DNA of 64,000 nt from Paludibacteraceae bacterium (GTDB lineage Bacteria; Bacteroidota; Bacteroidia; Bacteroidales; Paludibacteraceae): NCBI GenBank assembly GCA_024399965.1, contig JAKSNJ010000002.1, forward strand, positions 62,001-126,000, read 5' to 3'. The translations under genes were made by a program, and so were the position numbers. The notes under the pieces were generated by a model. That model had not been told where the DNA came from and ran no database searches. It was given only the letters and a program-made list of their open reading frames with translations. Positions within the stretch are counted from its first letter, which is position 1, and each line of letters starts with the position of its first letter. Of the stretch, positions 54,066 to 62,538 are shown in pieces.

Positions 54066-55519
54066 AAGCACGCGTTGGCATAGTGGGTTTGATGGCATTG
54101 GCCGTTGCACTGGCGGGCTGTAAAGACGATGCGGTGTCTGCCGGAGCCGATGCCGTACTGAATGGCGATGAGGACGTGCGCGTATGTGCTGCCACCTTTG
54201 GTGATATCCTTTCACAAACGGACACATTGGCAGATTTTGCTATTACACAAACTCCCGATTCTTTCTTGGTTGGCGAATGCAATACGCAGGAGTGGAAAAC
54301 CATTCAGGCCGACCTGATGACGCAGTTTGCGTGCCCCGAGGGCTTTGTGTTCCCGGACTCCAGCGAGATAGATTCCGTTGCGCTGATGATGACCTATAAC
54401 TCGTGGTTTGGCGACGGCGATGCACCCTTGCGCCTGTCCGTGTATGAGTTGGACAGAGGTACTTTTGACTACAATAAAACGTACAGCAGTCAAGAACCGT
54501 TGGACCTGTATTGGAGCGGATTGGACTCGACACATTTTGTGGTGAGCGACCGTACCATAGTGGCCTCCCAACCGACGGATTCCGTCTATTCGTCGGAGCA
54601 GTCGCGCTATATGCCTTATGTCCGGTTTAAGGTCAATGACCGTTTCGTTCGGAAAATGAATACACTCAAGCGTTTTCCTCGTCAGAACGCCTTTAATGAG
54701 TTCTTCAAGGGTGTTTATATCAAGTCCACCTTTGGCGCTTCTACGGCCCTATATTTGAGCAATATAACGCTGGTGATATCTTATCACTATTTCTATGAGA
54801 CGGCTCCCAATTCAGGGGAATACAAAAAGCAGAACGATAACAAGTATCTATATGCCAATTCGGAGGTGCGTCAGGTCAATCGCTATGCCTTCCCAGACAA
54901 AAAAGCAGCGTTGGACAGTATGCAGATGCAGTATGGTGATACCCTCAATTTCGTTGTGTCACCCGGCTATGTCTATACGGTCTTGACGTTCCCCATGCAG
55001 CAGTATTTAGATACTATTTACAGCCGTATGCAGACCGACAAGGGGGCATTGCAGTCCTATATCAACAAGGCCTCCATGCGTGTAGATGTCACCAATGGCG
55101 ATGTGGACGGTACGACCTACAACCACTGGGCCAATCCGGCTGAGAATATGTTGCTGATTCATAAAGATTCGGTCAATAATTTCTTCCAACATAACCGCTT
55201 GCCATCGTCCGAATATTGCCTTCTTGGAACGCTGAATAAGGTTATGGACAGCCAGATGCATTACCACTATTACTACGCATTTGACCTGTCCACTATGTTG
55301 CAGATGGAGTTGCGCAAGCAGACCCATAGCGAGAACGTGCAGATGGTGATGGTACCCGTTCATGTGGAGTACTCCTCGTCCTCGTCTTCTACGGCCGTGA
55401 GCAAGGTTACCATCAACCAAACCATTACCTCTACCATCATTCGTAGTGCGCAACATGCCACCGACCCGATGAATATAGACGCACTCTTTACAGGATTTAC
55501 CATCCACACGATTCGGTAA
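54062..55519 (+). CDS. DUF4270 lipoprotein
   Basis: A 485-aa lipoprotein with TTG start overlapping the previous stop (TTGA) and lipobox VALAGC (Cys 20). The body is the Bacteroidetes DUF4270 domain (DSSEIDSVALMMTYNSWFGD; RLSVYELDRGTFDYNKTY; FFKGVYIKSTFGASTALY), a beta-rich surface protein of unknown role usually paired with the glycogen synthase-like gene, as here. A polar low-complexity run (VEYSSSSSSTAVS) lies near the C-terminus. It is followed by a five-unit 11-bp repeat and a terminator. Confidence 0.85.
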   Translation: MKARVGIVGLMALAVALAGCKDDAVSAGADAVLNGDEDVRVCAATFGDILSQTDTLADFAITQTPDSFLVGECNTQEWKTIQADLMTQFACPEGFVFPDSSEIDSVALMMTYNSWFGDGDAPLRLSVYELDRGTFDYNKTYSSQEPLDLYWSGLDSTHFVVSDRTIVASQPTDSVYSSEQSRYMPYVRFKVNDRFVRKMNTLKRFPRQNAFNEFFKGVYIKSTFGASTALYLSNITLVISYHYFYETAPNSGEYKKQNDNKYLYANSEVRQVNRYAFPDKKAALDSMQMQYGDTLNFVVSPGYVYTVLTFPMQQYLDTIYSRMQTDKGALQSYINKASMRVDVTNGDVDGTTYNHWANPAENMLLIHKDSVNNFFQHNRLPSSEYCLLGTLNKVMDSQMHYHYYYAFDLSTMLQMELRKQTHSENVQMVMVPVHVEYSSSSSSTAVSKVTINQTITSTIIRSAQHATDPMNIDALFTGFTIHTIR

Positions 55520-55520
55520 T

Positions 55521-55575
55521 TTATCCTATACTCATCCTATACTCATCCTATACTCATCGTATACTCATCCGATAC
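55521..55575. repeat. 11-bp tandem repeat x5 after the DUF4270 gene
   Basis: Five consecutive 11-mers: TTATCCTATAC, TCATCCTATAC twice, TCATCGTATAC and TCATCCGATAC. It starts 2 nt after the stop and ends 19 nt before the terminator. Confidence 0.85.
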
Positions 55576-55592
55576 TTTTTATACGTGTAAAA

Positions 55593-55628
55593 AAAGAACT
55601 CCGCTTGACTGCGGAGCTCTTTCTTTTT
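55593..55628 (+). terminator. Rho-independent terminator after DUF4270
   Basis: Stem AGAaCTCCGC/GCGGAGcTCT with a TTGACT loop, then TTCTTTTT. An A tract precedes the stem, so it may also end gcvH transcription from the other side. Confidence 0.8.
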
Positions 55629-55659
55629 GGGTATGTTGTTTCCTGTTTGCTTGCGTTGA

Positions 55660-56034
55660 TTAGAGCATTGCCTGATAAGCGGCAGCGTCCATCAAAGTGT
55701 CCATCTCGGCAGGGTTTTGCACTTTGATTTTAATCATCCAACCCTCACCGTAAGGATCATTGTTTACCAACTCAGGTTGGTCGTTCAGTGTCTCGTTGAA
55801 CTCCAGCACTTCGCCGGTAACGGGCATATTCAGGTCGCTGACGGTCTTAACGGCTTCTACCGAACCGAATACCTCGTTTTGGGCAATCGTCTCACCCACG
55901 GTATCAACATCTACGAATACGATTTCGCCCAATTCAGACTGGGCATAATCCGTGATGCCAACGTATGCGACATCACCCTCAAGGCGAATCCATTCGTGCT
56001 CCTGCGTATAGCGGATATTAGTAGGGAAATTCAT
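55660..56034 (-). CDS. gcvH: Glycine cleavage system H protein
   Basis: A 124-aa lipoyl carrier of the glycine cleavage complex. The lipoylation site is Lys 63 in GSVEAVKTVSDL. The conserved GITDYAQSELGEIVFVDVD and the C-terminal EGWMIKIKV are present, and the length is normal. It lies 12 nt after gldJ and is probably on that transcript; gcvT and gcvP are not in the window. Confidence 0.96.
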   Translation of the reverse strand: MNFPTNIRYTQEHEWIRLEGDVAYVGITDYAQSELGEIVFVDVDTVGETIAQNEVFGSVEAVKTVSDLNMPVTGEVLEFNETLNDQPELVNNDPYGEGWMIKIKVQNPAEMDTLMDAAAYQAML

Positions 56035-56046
56035 ATCTGATTATAA

Positions 56047-57663
56047 TTATTGTTTAGACAAATCGTTTTCACCCAGCATCGACATTGCGCAACGGAAACC
56101 AACCGTGTTGCTGGAAGCGTTTTGGTCCATAAAGCGGCGAGAAGACGGATTCAACCAATATACACGGTCTTTCCACGAACCACCTTTATAAACGCGTGCC
56201 TCTTTGCTCAAGCGAGGAACAAGGATGTCGGTAGGATCTTCTTTCCACTCGGGACGCGGCTCAACCGTGTCCGTCCATGTGGTGTCCAAAGGATAGTCGG
56301 TGTCAATACGCGAAGCGAGGTCACCGTCCTTGAAGTCACGCTTATCGTCCTGCTCGGTGTACTCTACCACGATGCAACCTAACGAGTCAATCGTCAAACC
56401 GCCATTGGCGTCGCGTTTGGGCTTAATGTAGATATTACCACGGAAGGAGTTGTATTCTGCAACCTCCATCGAACTGGTCTCACGATATACATCCATTACC
56501 CATTCGTTGACGTTACCGGCCATGTTATACAAACCAAAATCGTTGGGCAGGAAAGCATCTACAGGACCGGTGATTACATAACCATCGTTCAGGGCTTTGG
56601 ACATACCCATCATATCACCGCGACCGCGAACAAAGTTGGCTTGCATCTTACCGATGTTCTGCTTACTTAAGTCACGTGGATGGTAACCCGACCACGGATA
56701 GATTTTACCTTCAATAGACAGCCCCTCTTCGCCGCCGGCAACAGGTGCAAAAGCAGCGAACTCCCACTCGGCCTCGGTCGGAAGACGATAGCCAACCACC
56801 AAGATACCATCAGCGGTGTTTACTTTACGGTCCTCACCGTACTCGTTAACCAGCGGATGACGGCCATATTCGGGAGTATAGTCCTCTACATACAGGTATT
56901 TCTCGGTATTGAAGACAAACTTGTCACGAATCCACTCATAGGAAGGTGTGTACCAAGTAATCGTATTCTCGGGATCATCGGGGTCTTCTACCTCATACGA
57001 GTCCATGAAATAACCCGGGTTGGTTTGCTCCCACTCGTCTTTATAACCCTCATCATCAACCGGTTGCAAGTCAGCATACGGAGGAATAGCCAGCGCGCCG
57101 GACTTAATCAGTGCCAACTCATTTACGCGGTCGGTACGCCACTGGCAGTAGGTAATGGCTTGCTTCCAACTAACGCCTACTACAGGGTAGAAACTATATG
57201 CCGGATGACGGAAATAGTATGCCAGATAGGGCTCGTTGTATGCCAACTCCTCACGCCAAACGGTCGTGTCAGGCAGGGCAGCGTTGATAAGGCGCTTCGA
57301 GGCCTCGGTGCGGCTGGCGCCAAAGACCATTTGCATCCATTGCAAATACTCGCGCCAATCCAAGTTGGTGATCTCGTACTTGTCCATGTAGAACGAACTA
57401 ACCGTCAATGTACGGGCGGCGTTGTTACGCGGAGCGGTCAGGAACTCGTCGCGTTCTCCGATGGTAAACGAACCACCTTCGATGGCTACCATACCGGTAG
57501 GAATACCGGTTTGCGTACCTTCAACGGCTTGGAAGTTAGTGGTTTTACGGTCGTAATAATTCCAACCGGTAGCATGTGAAACTTTGGTGTTCAACTCGCG
57601 TTTGTTGCACGCACCAAACAGCACAACAGTCAAAAACAAGACTACTTTAAATAGATTTTTCAT
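56047..57663 (-). CDS. gldJ: GldJ-like lipoprotein (T9SS accessory, FGE-sulfatase fold)
   Basis: A 538-aa lipoprotein with start at 57663 (MKNLFKVVLFLTVVLFGAC; Cys 19). The N-terminal SHATGWNYYDRK and the FGE/SUMF1-type fold (GMVAIEGGSFTIGERDEF; DKYEITNLDWREYLQWM; ALPDTTVWREELAYNEPY; YYPVVGVSW-like FYPVVGVSWKQAITYCQW) are those of GldJ. GldJ supports gliding and type 9 secretion by stabilising GldK. Presence of gldJ suggests that a T9SS exists elsewhere in the genome, giving context to the secreted proteins here. GldK/PorK is related; the ATGW motif favours GldJ. Confidence 0.8.
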   Translation of the reverse strand: MKNLFKVVLFLTVVLFGACNKRELNTKVSHATGWNYYDRKTTNFQAVEGTQTGIPTGMVAIEGGSFTIGERDEFLTAPRNNAARTLTVSSFYMDKYEITNLDWREYLQWMQMVFGASRTEASKRLINAALPDTTVWREELAYNEPYLAYYFRHPAYSFYPVVGVSWKQAITYCQWRTDRVNELALIKSGALAIPPYADLQPVDDEGYKDEWEQTNPGYFMDSYEVEDPDDPENTITWYTPSYEWIRDKFVFNTEKYLYVEDYTPEYGRHPLVNEYGEDRKVNTADGILVVGYRLPTEAEWEFAAFAPVAGGEEGLSIEGKIYPWSGYHPRDLSKQNIGKMQANFVRGRGDMMGMSKALNDGYVITGPVDAFLPNDFGLYNMAGNVNEWVMDVYRETSSMEVAEYNSFRGNIYIKPKRDANGGLTIDSLGCIVVEYTEQDDKRDFKDGDLASRIDTDYPLDTTWTDTVEPRPEWKEDPTDILVPRLSKEARVYKGGSWKDRVYWLNPSSRRFMDQNASSNTVGFRCAMSMLGENDLSKQ

Positions 57664-57697
57664 ATATCTAATTATAAACATTTTCAGATTCGACCGA

Positions 57698-57729
57698 CAA
57701 AGTTACAAATTTTTTTTGGAATACACAAA
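57698..57729 (-). promoter_or_regulatory. Promoter of gldJ-gcvH
   Basis: Minus-strand TAACTTTG at 57698-57705 and TTTG at 57726-57729, spacer 20 nt. Confidence 0.75.
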
Positions 57730-57734
57730 TTTTT

Positions 57735-57766
57735 TTTGATTATTTGAAATAATTTTTGTAATTTTG
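57735..57766 (+). promoter_or_regulatory. Promoter of folP-cdaA
   Basis: TTTG at 57735-57738, 20-nt spacer, TAATTTTG at 57759-57766. The ATG is at 57796. It lies back to back with the gldJ promoter. Confidence 0.75.
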
Positions 57767-57795
57767 CACACTCTTGTATCAAAAAGTTCGCTAAA

Positions 57796-58557
57796 ATGCA
57801 GATAATGGGTATATTAAACGTCACTCCTGACAGTTTTGCGTGTCATTGTGAAAGCTTGGAGCGTGAGGATATTTTGGCGGCGTATGAGCGTTTGGTGGCA
57901 GAGGGGGCGGATATGGTGGACGTGGGAGCATGTTCTACCAAACCGGGTGGACAGATAGTTGATGAAGAGGAGGAAAAAAGGCGGTTGCAGGCGGCCTTGT
58001 CTGCTATTCGGAGTGTCCACCCGAAGGCACCGTTGTCCGTTGATACGTTTCGCGCTTCCGTTGCCCAATGGGCGGTGGCACAATACGGGGTGCAGTTGAT
58101 TAACGATGTGTCCGGTTTGTCAGACCCCGACATGGCGACGGTAGTGGCTAACGCGCGCGTTCCGTATGTATTGACGTGCCCACGCGACGTGAAGAATATG
58201 AGCGAGATGGTGGCGTTTTTTGCCTTTCAACTGGACGTGTTGCACCGCGCCGGCGTGAGCGATGTCATCATCGACCCGGGATTCGGCTTTGGCAAATCGC
58301 ATGAGGTCAATTACTATATCTTGAACCATTTACGCCAACTAAAAGTGCTGGATACACCTGTTTTGGTGGGGGTGAGCCGCAAGTCAATGATATATAAGGA
58401 ATTGAATTGCACCTCCAACGAGGCGCTGAATGGCACGACTGTTGTGCATACTTTGGCGTTATTGCAGGGGGCAGACATATTGCGCGTACACGATGTGCGT
58501 GCTGCCAAACAGGCAATACAAATCGTACAAACATATCAAAAGATGAATGAATTATGA
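57796..58557 (+). CDS. folP: Dihydropteroate synthase
   Basis: A 253-aa TIM-barrel enzyme joining p-aminobenzoate to pterin pyrophosphate in folate synthesis; the target of sulfonamides. Motifs: IMGILNVTPDSF, DVGACSTKPGG, LINDVSGL, IIDPGFGFGKS, VGVSRKSM and LRVHDV. The first flexible loop reads ACHCESLERED instead of the usual Gly-rich form, and STKPG replaces the common STRPG. The essential Asp, Asn and Lys positions are kept, so it is probably active. It overlaps cdaA by 4 nt (ATGA), a common neighbour in Bacteroidetes. Confidence 0.93.
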   Translation: MQIMGILNVTPDSFACHCESLEREDILAAYERLVAEGADMVDVGACSTKPGGQIVDEEEEKRRLQAALSAIRSVHPKAPLSVDTFRASVAQWAVAQYGVQLINDVSGLSDPDMATVVANARVPYVLTCPRDVKNMSEMVAFFAFQLDVLHRAGVSDVIIDPGFGFGKSHEVNYYILNHLRQLKVLDTPVLVGVSRKSMIYKELNCTSNEALNGTTVVHTLALLQGADILRVHDVRAAKQAIQIVQTYQKMNEL

Positions 58558-59324
58558 TGGACCAATTTTTTACTGCACTGACATTTAAGAACATCGTCGA
58601 TGTCCTCTTGGTGGCTGCCGTAGCGCTGTATGCTTACCGTTTGTTGCGCCGCAGCGGAGCGGTTAATCTGTTCTGGGGACTGTTTGCTTTTGTGATGGTT
58701 TGGGTGTTGGCCAGTTATGTGTTTGACCTCAAATTGACGGGTGCGCTGTTCAACCAAATCGTCAGTGTAGGCGCAATAGCCATCATCGTTATTTTCCAAA
58801 ACGAGATACGTGCTTTCTTCTATCGGGTCGGTTCTACTATGGGTAAGGGACTGTCGTGGGGCAAGATGCACAAGCAGCAAGAGACCTCGCGTGTAGTAGG
58901 GGAGTTGGAAACGGCCTTGCGGCATATGAGTGCCAACAAAACGGGTGCGCTGATTGTTTTGACGGGGAAGCAGGACTTGAGCGAATATGCTGATTCGGGG
59001 GAGCAATTAGACGCTACCATCTCGGCACGGCTGATAGAAACGGTCTTCTTCAAGAATAGTCCTTTGCACGATGGCGCGTTGCTCATTACGGATGGTCGTA
59101 TGCGCAGTGCGGGGTGCATCTTACCGGTGTCTGCCGATAAATCGCTGCCTACTCATTACGGCCTGCGCCATAGAGCGGCGTTGGGACTGACGGAACAAAC
59201 AGACGCAACGGCTTTGGTTGTGTCTGAAGAAACGGGACAAATAGCATTAGCTATTGATAATACACTTCGTGTGGTAACCGAGGACGAATTAACGGCGACG
59301 TTGACCGGGCTTTTCATCGGCTAA
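58554..59324 (+). CDS. cdaA: Membrane diadenylate cyclase CdaA
   Basis: A 256-aa enzyme making cyclic di-AMP from two ATP. Three N-terminal membrane helices (about 10-80) precede a DAC domain with the DGA motif (SPLHDGALLI) and the RHR motif (YGLRHRAALG). It is of the CdaA/YbbP type. The second ATG at 58557 is equally possible. Its last 36 nt overlap the convergent outer-membrane barrel gene. Confidence 0.95.
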   Translation: MMDQFFTALTFKNIVDVLLVAAVALYAYRLLRRSGAVNLFWGLFAFVMVWVLASYVFDLKLTGALFNQIVSVGAIAIIVIFQNEIRAFFYRVGSTMGKGLSWGKMHKQQETSRVVGELETALRHMSANKTGALIVLTGKQDLSEYADSGEQLDATISARLIETVFFKNSPLHDGALLITDGRMRSAGCILPVSADKSLPTHYGLRHRAALGLTEQTDATALVVSEETGQIALAIDNTLRVVTEDELTATLTGLFIG

Positions 59325-60383
59325 CGTGCGGCGTTTGCCGGATTGCGAAACCTTTGGAACGAATTTCAGATCTGATTTACACATCACACATTCGCGTGGC
59401 TCGGGCAAGTCGAAGAGGGCTGTGAACTTGATTCCAACGAATAGGTTGTTCACTTTACCTGCAACGCTTGACGATACTACGTCATGCAGAGAAGCGGCAT
59501 CTACCATATCGTATGTAGATGGGGCAACGTATCGCTCCGGTGTTACGACCGGCTCAATCAGACTCTGGTGGTTGATTTGTGTCAAGCCGTAGTCAGCAAA
59601 TACGCTGAGACGATAGTGCTGTTTTTTACGGAAACGGTTGTAGCCGGTGCCCTTGATGACATCGCCGAGGTAACTGCCTAACTCCACCGAAAGAGCCACA
59701 TCGGGCTTGAGTGAGCAACGCATCTTATCTTCCTTTTCGCGACCGGTATAGAATTGGTACATAGGCATGTTCTCCATCGTACCGATGACGGAGTTGTAGC
59801 CCTTGGTGTCTATCGTCGTTTTGCAGTAGGTTTGCAAGTTCAGCATATAACCGAATTTGGCACCGGCCAAGAAGAAGAAACGGTCGGACGTATAACCCAA
59901 CAAAATGGGCACTTGAATGCTCATATTGACGTAGTGATCCTTGCGGTCAGTCATGTAGTACATATAGTCCAGTTTCTCACCTGCACCGCCTCCGTAGAGA
60001 GGGTCCAAGTCGTCTTGGTTATAGAGCGTACATGCTGTATTCTCCAACTTGACAGGGTTGTATAACGCGTTGGCACCAACGCCGATGTTCAGGATAAAGT
60101 GCTCCCGTTGCATCTCATAAGCGAAACCGACACCCATACCGGCGCCAACACTATTTTTAAGTTCTGACTTCTGCATAAGCCATGAGTTGGCACCTGCCTC
60201 TACCCAAAAACCGAGACGGTTTTGGATAGGTTTATAATACTGACCGGCATACATATTCGTGATGGCGGCTAAACTCGCCAAAATCACTGATACGCCATAT
60301 AAAAAGCATTTTTTCACGATAAAATTTGTATTTATCAGTTTTTTTTCGTAACTTTGCACCGTATTTTTGGTGTGTGACATCAC
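59289..60383 (-). CDS. Outer-membrane beta-barrel protein
   Basis: Up to 364 aa, beta-rich with repeated aromatic strands ([54 protein letters not shown]). It resembles the barrels at 687 and 52174 at the level of strand pattern. The start is uncertain: ATG at 60383 leaves about 30 residues before the signal peptide and would sit only a few nt from the predicted transcript start. GTG at 60317 gives [20 protein letters not shown], a standard signal peptide with a 70-nt leader, and avoids overlap with the metG promoter. The C-terminus is basic ([14 protein letters not shown]) and overlaps cdaA. Function unknown. Confidence 0.65.
   Translation of the reverse strand: MMSHTKNTVQSYEKKLINTNFIVKKCFLYGVSVILASLAAITNMYAGQYYKPIQNRLGFWVEAGANSWLMQKSELKNSVGAGMGVGFAYEMQREHFILNIGVGANALYNPVKLENTACTLYNQDDLDPLYGGGAGEKLDYMYYMTDRKDHYVNMSIQVPILLGYTSDRFFFLAGAKFGYMLNLQTYCKTTIDTKGYNSVIGTMENMPMYQFYTGREKEDKMRCSLKPDVALSVELGSYLGDVIKGTGYNRFRKKQHYRLSVFADYGLTQINHQSLIEPVVTPERYVAPSTYDMVDAASLHDVVSSSVAGKVNNLFVGIKFTALFDLPEPRECVMCKSDLKFVPKVSQSGKRRTLADEKPGQRRR
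60325..60356 (+). promoter_or_regulatory. Promoter of metG
   Basis: TTTG at 60325-60328, 20-nt spacer, TAACTTTG at 60349-60356. It lies inside the longest reading of the divergent barrel gene, which supports a shorter start for that gene. Confidence 0.75.
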
Positions 60384-60394
60384 CTTTGCCGCCG

Positions 60395-60426
60395 CAAAGG
60401 TACAAAAAAATATTTATATACGCAAA
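60395..60426 (-). promoter_or_regulatory. Promoter of the outer-membrane barrel gene
   Basis: Minus-strand TACCTTTG at 60395-60402 and TTTG at 60423-60426, spacer 20 nt. The two divergent transcripts would overlap by about 25-30 nt at their 5' ends. Confidence 0.7.
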
Positions 60427-60462
60427 TTTTTCTTAAAAAGTATACATTTTTCGTCAATTATT

Positions 60463-62538
60463 ATGACTTTTAAGCGAACTTTAGTTACCACGGCGCTGCC
60501 GTATGCCAATGGACCGGTGCATATCGGACACCTTGCAGGGGTGTATGTTCCTGCTGATATCTATGTGCGTTACTTGCGTATGAAGGGCGAACAGGTGCTC
60601 TTTATCGGGGGAAGTGACGAACACGGTGTGCCGGTGACGATTCGTGCCCGAAAAGAAGGCATTTCTACACAGGAAGTAGTGGACAGATACCATAACCTCA
60701 TTAAGCAGTCGTTTGAACAATTTGGTGTGTCGTTTGATATTTATTCCCGTACCACGAGTGCGATACATCATCAGTTTGCATCGGATTATTTCCGCAAATT
60801 GTACGATAATGGCAAGTTTATCGAGCAGACGACCGAGCAGTTTTATGACCCTGAGACAGGGCATTTCCTGACAGACCGGAATATCCGCGGTGAATGTCCC
60901 CATTGCCACGCATTGGGTGCGTATGGTGACCAATGTGAGAAATGCGGTTCGACGCTTTCGCCCGAAGAACTGATTAACCCCTATAATGCCGAAACCGGCA
61001 ATGCGCTCGTCAAGAAACCTACCTCGCATTGGTATTTGCCTTTGGATCAGTATCAGTCGTGGTTGGAGAATTGGATCTTGGAGAATCATAAAGAGTGGCG
61101 CAGCAATGTCTATGGGCAGTGCAAGTCGTGGCTGGATGGCGGACTCAAACCGCGTGCCGTGACGCGCGACTTGGAGTGGGGTATCCCCGTGCCGGTTGAG
61201 GGTGCGGACGGCAAAGTGCTGTATGTGTGGTTTGACGCACCGATTGGCTATATCAGTAATACGAAAGAACTGTGTGACGCGCAGCCCGATAAATACGGCA
61301 AGTGGGAAACATGGTGGAAGGACCCCGACACCCGTTTGATTCATTTCATCGGTAAGGACAATATCGTGTTCCACTGCATCGTCTTCCCCTCTATGCTGAA
61401 GGCGGATGGCAGTTATATCCTGCCGGACAATGTGCCGAGCAACGAGTTCCTTAATTTAGAGGGTGACAAGATTTCCACCTCGCGCAACTGGGCTGTGTGG
61501 TTGAACGAGTATTTGGTTGATTTCCCGGGCAAGCAGGATGTGCTGCGCTATGTGCTGACCGCCAATGCGCCGGAAACGAAGGACAACGACTTCACGTGGG
61601 CTGATTTTCAGGCGCGTAACAATAACGAGTTAGTGGCTATCTATGGTAACTTCATCAACCGTGCTTTAGTGCTGACCAATAAGTATTTTGAGGGCAAAGT
61701 ACCGGCAGCCGGTGCCATGACCGACTATGACCAAGCCACCATCGACGAGATGAATAAGTCTATTGCCGAGATGACGCGTCTGTTGGATAATTTCCGTTTC
61801 CGCGATGCCCAAAAGGAGGCGATGAACCTTGCCCGTATCGGTAATAAGTATCTTGCAGACATGGAGCCGTGGAAACTGGCGAAGACCGATATGGCTCGTA
61901 CGGCTTCGGTGCTGAATCTCAGTTTGCAGATTGCTGCCAACTTGGAGATTGCTTTCCGTCCGTTCCTGCCTTTCTCGTCCGAGAAACTGCGTGGTATGCT
62001 CAATCTGCCCGAACTCAATATCGCCCATTTAGGTTGCTTCCGTTTGTTGGAAGACGGCCACCAATTAGGTGAGGTGTCTCTGTTGTTTGAGAAGATGGAG
62101 GACGATGTTATTCAAAAGCAGTTGGACCGCTTGGCACGTATCAAGGCCGAGAACGAGCAAAAGGCCAAGGAGGAGGAGATGAAGAACTGGCGTCCGTCTG
62201 CCATCAAGCCCGATACGTCTATCGATGAGTTTGACAAGATGGATATTCGTGTGGCTACTGTGCTAAATTGCCAGCCCGTCAAGAAGTCCGAACGGCTGTT
62301 AGAGTTCACATTGGACGACGGTATGGGCGGTCGCACCATATTGAGCGGTATTGCGCAGAGTTATCCGGACCCGTCTGTTTTGATAGGTAAGCAAGTCCTT
62401 TTCATTGCCAATTTCCCACCACGTAAAATGATGGGCAAGGAGAGTCAGGGTATGATTCTCAGTGCCGTCAATGCCGATGGCAAATTGGTTGTTACCACCG
62501 TATCGGCTGAGGTAAAAGCCGGAAGCCAAGTGGGTTAA
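60463..62538 (+). CDS. metG: Methionyl-tRNA synthetase with C-terminal tRNA-binding domain
   Basis: A 691-aa class I synthetase. HIGH motif in [15 protein letters not shown], zinc knuckle CPHC...CEKC, KMSKS-like [12 protein letters not shown], and a C-terminal EMAP-II/Trbp111-type domain ([37 protein letters not shown]). The start is at 60463 ([20 protein letters not shown]); the extra 32 residues of the longer frame fall across the promoter. The stop overlaps the stop of the convergent cstA by 3 nt. Confidence 0.96.
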   Translation: MTFKRTLVTTALPYANGPVHIGHLAGVYVPADIYVRYLRMKGEQVLFIGGSDEHGVPVTIRARKEGISTQEVVDRYHNLIKQSFEQFGVSFDIYSRTTSAIHHQFASDYFRKLYDNGKFIEQTTEQFYDPETGHFLTDRNIRGECPHCHALGAYGDQCEKCGSTLSPEELINPYNAETGNALVKKPTSHWYLPLDQYQSWLENWILENHKEWRSNVYGQCKSWLDGGLKPRAVTRDLEWGIPVPVEGADGKVLYVWFDAPIGYISNTKELCDAQPDKYGKWETWWKDPDTRLIHFIGKDNIVFHCIVFPSMLKADGSYILPDNVPSNEFLNLEGDKISTSRNWAVWLNEYLVDFPGKQDVLRYVLTANAPETKDNDFTWADFQARNNNELVAIYGNFINRALVLTNKYFEGKVPAAGAMTDYDQATIDEMNKSIAEMTRLLDNFRFRDAQKEAMNLARIGNKYLADMEPWKLAKTDMARTASVLNLSLQIAANLEIAFRPFLPFSSEKLRGMLNLPELNIAHLGCFRLLEDGHQLGEVSLLFEKMEDDVIQKQLDRLARIKAENEQKAKEEEMKNWRPSAIKPDTSIDEFDKMDIRVATVLNCQPVKKSERLLEFTLDDGMGGRTILSGIAQSYPDPSVLIGKQVLFIANFPPRKMMGKESQGMILSAVNADGKLVVTTVSAEVKAGSQVG

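Noticed and set aside
55521..55575. CRISPR-like array
   Set aside because: The 11-bp units are contiguous with no spacers, so this is a tandem repeat and not CRISPR.
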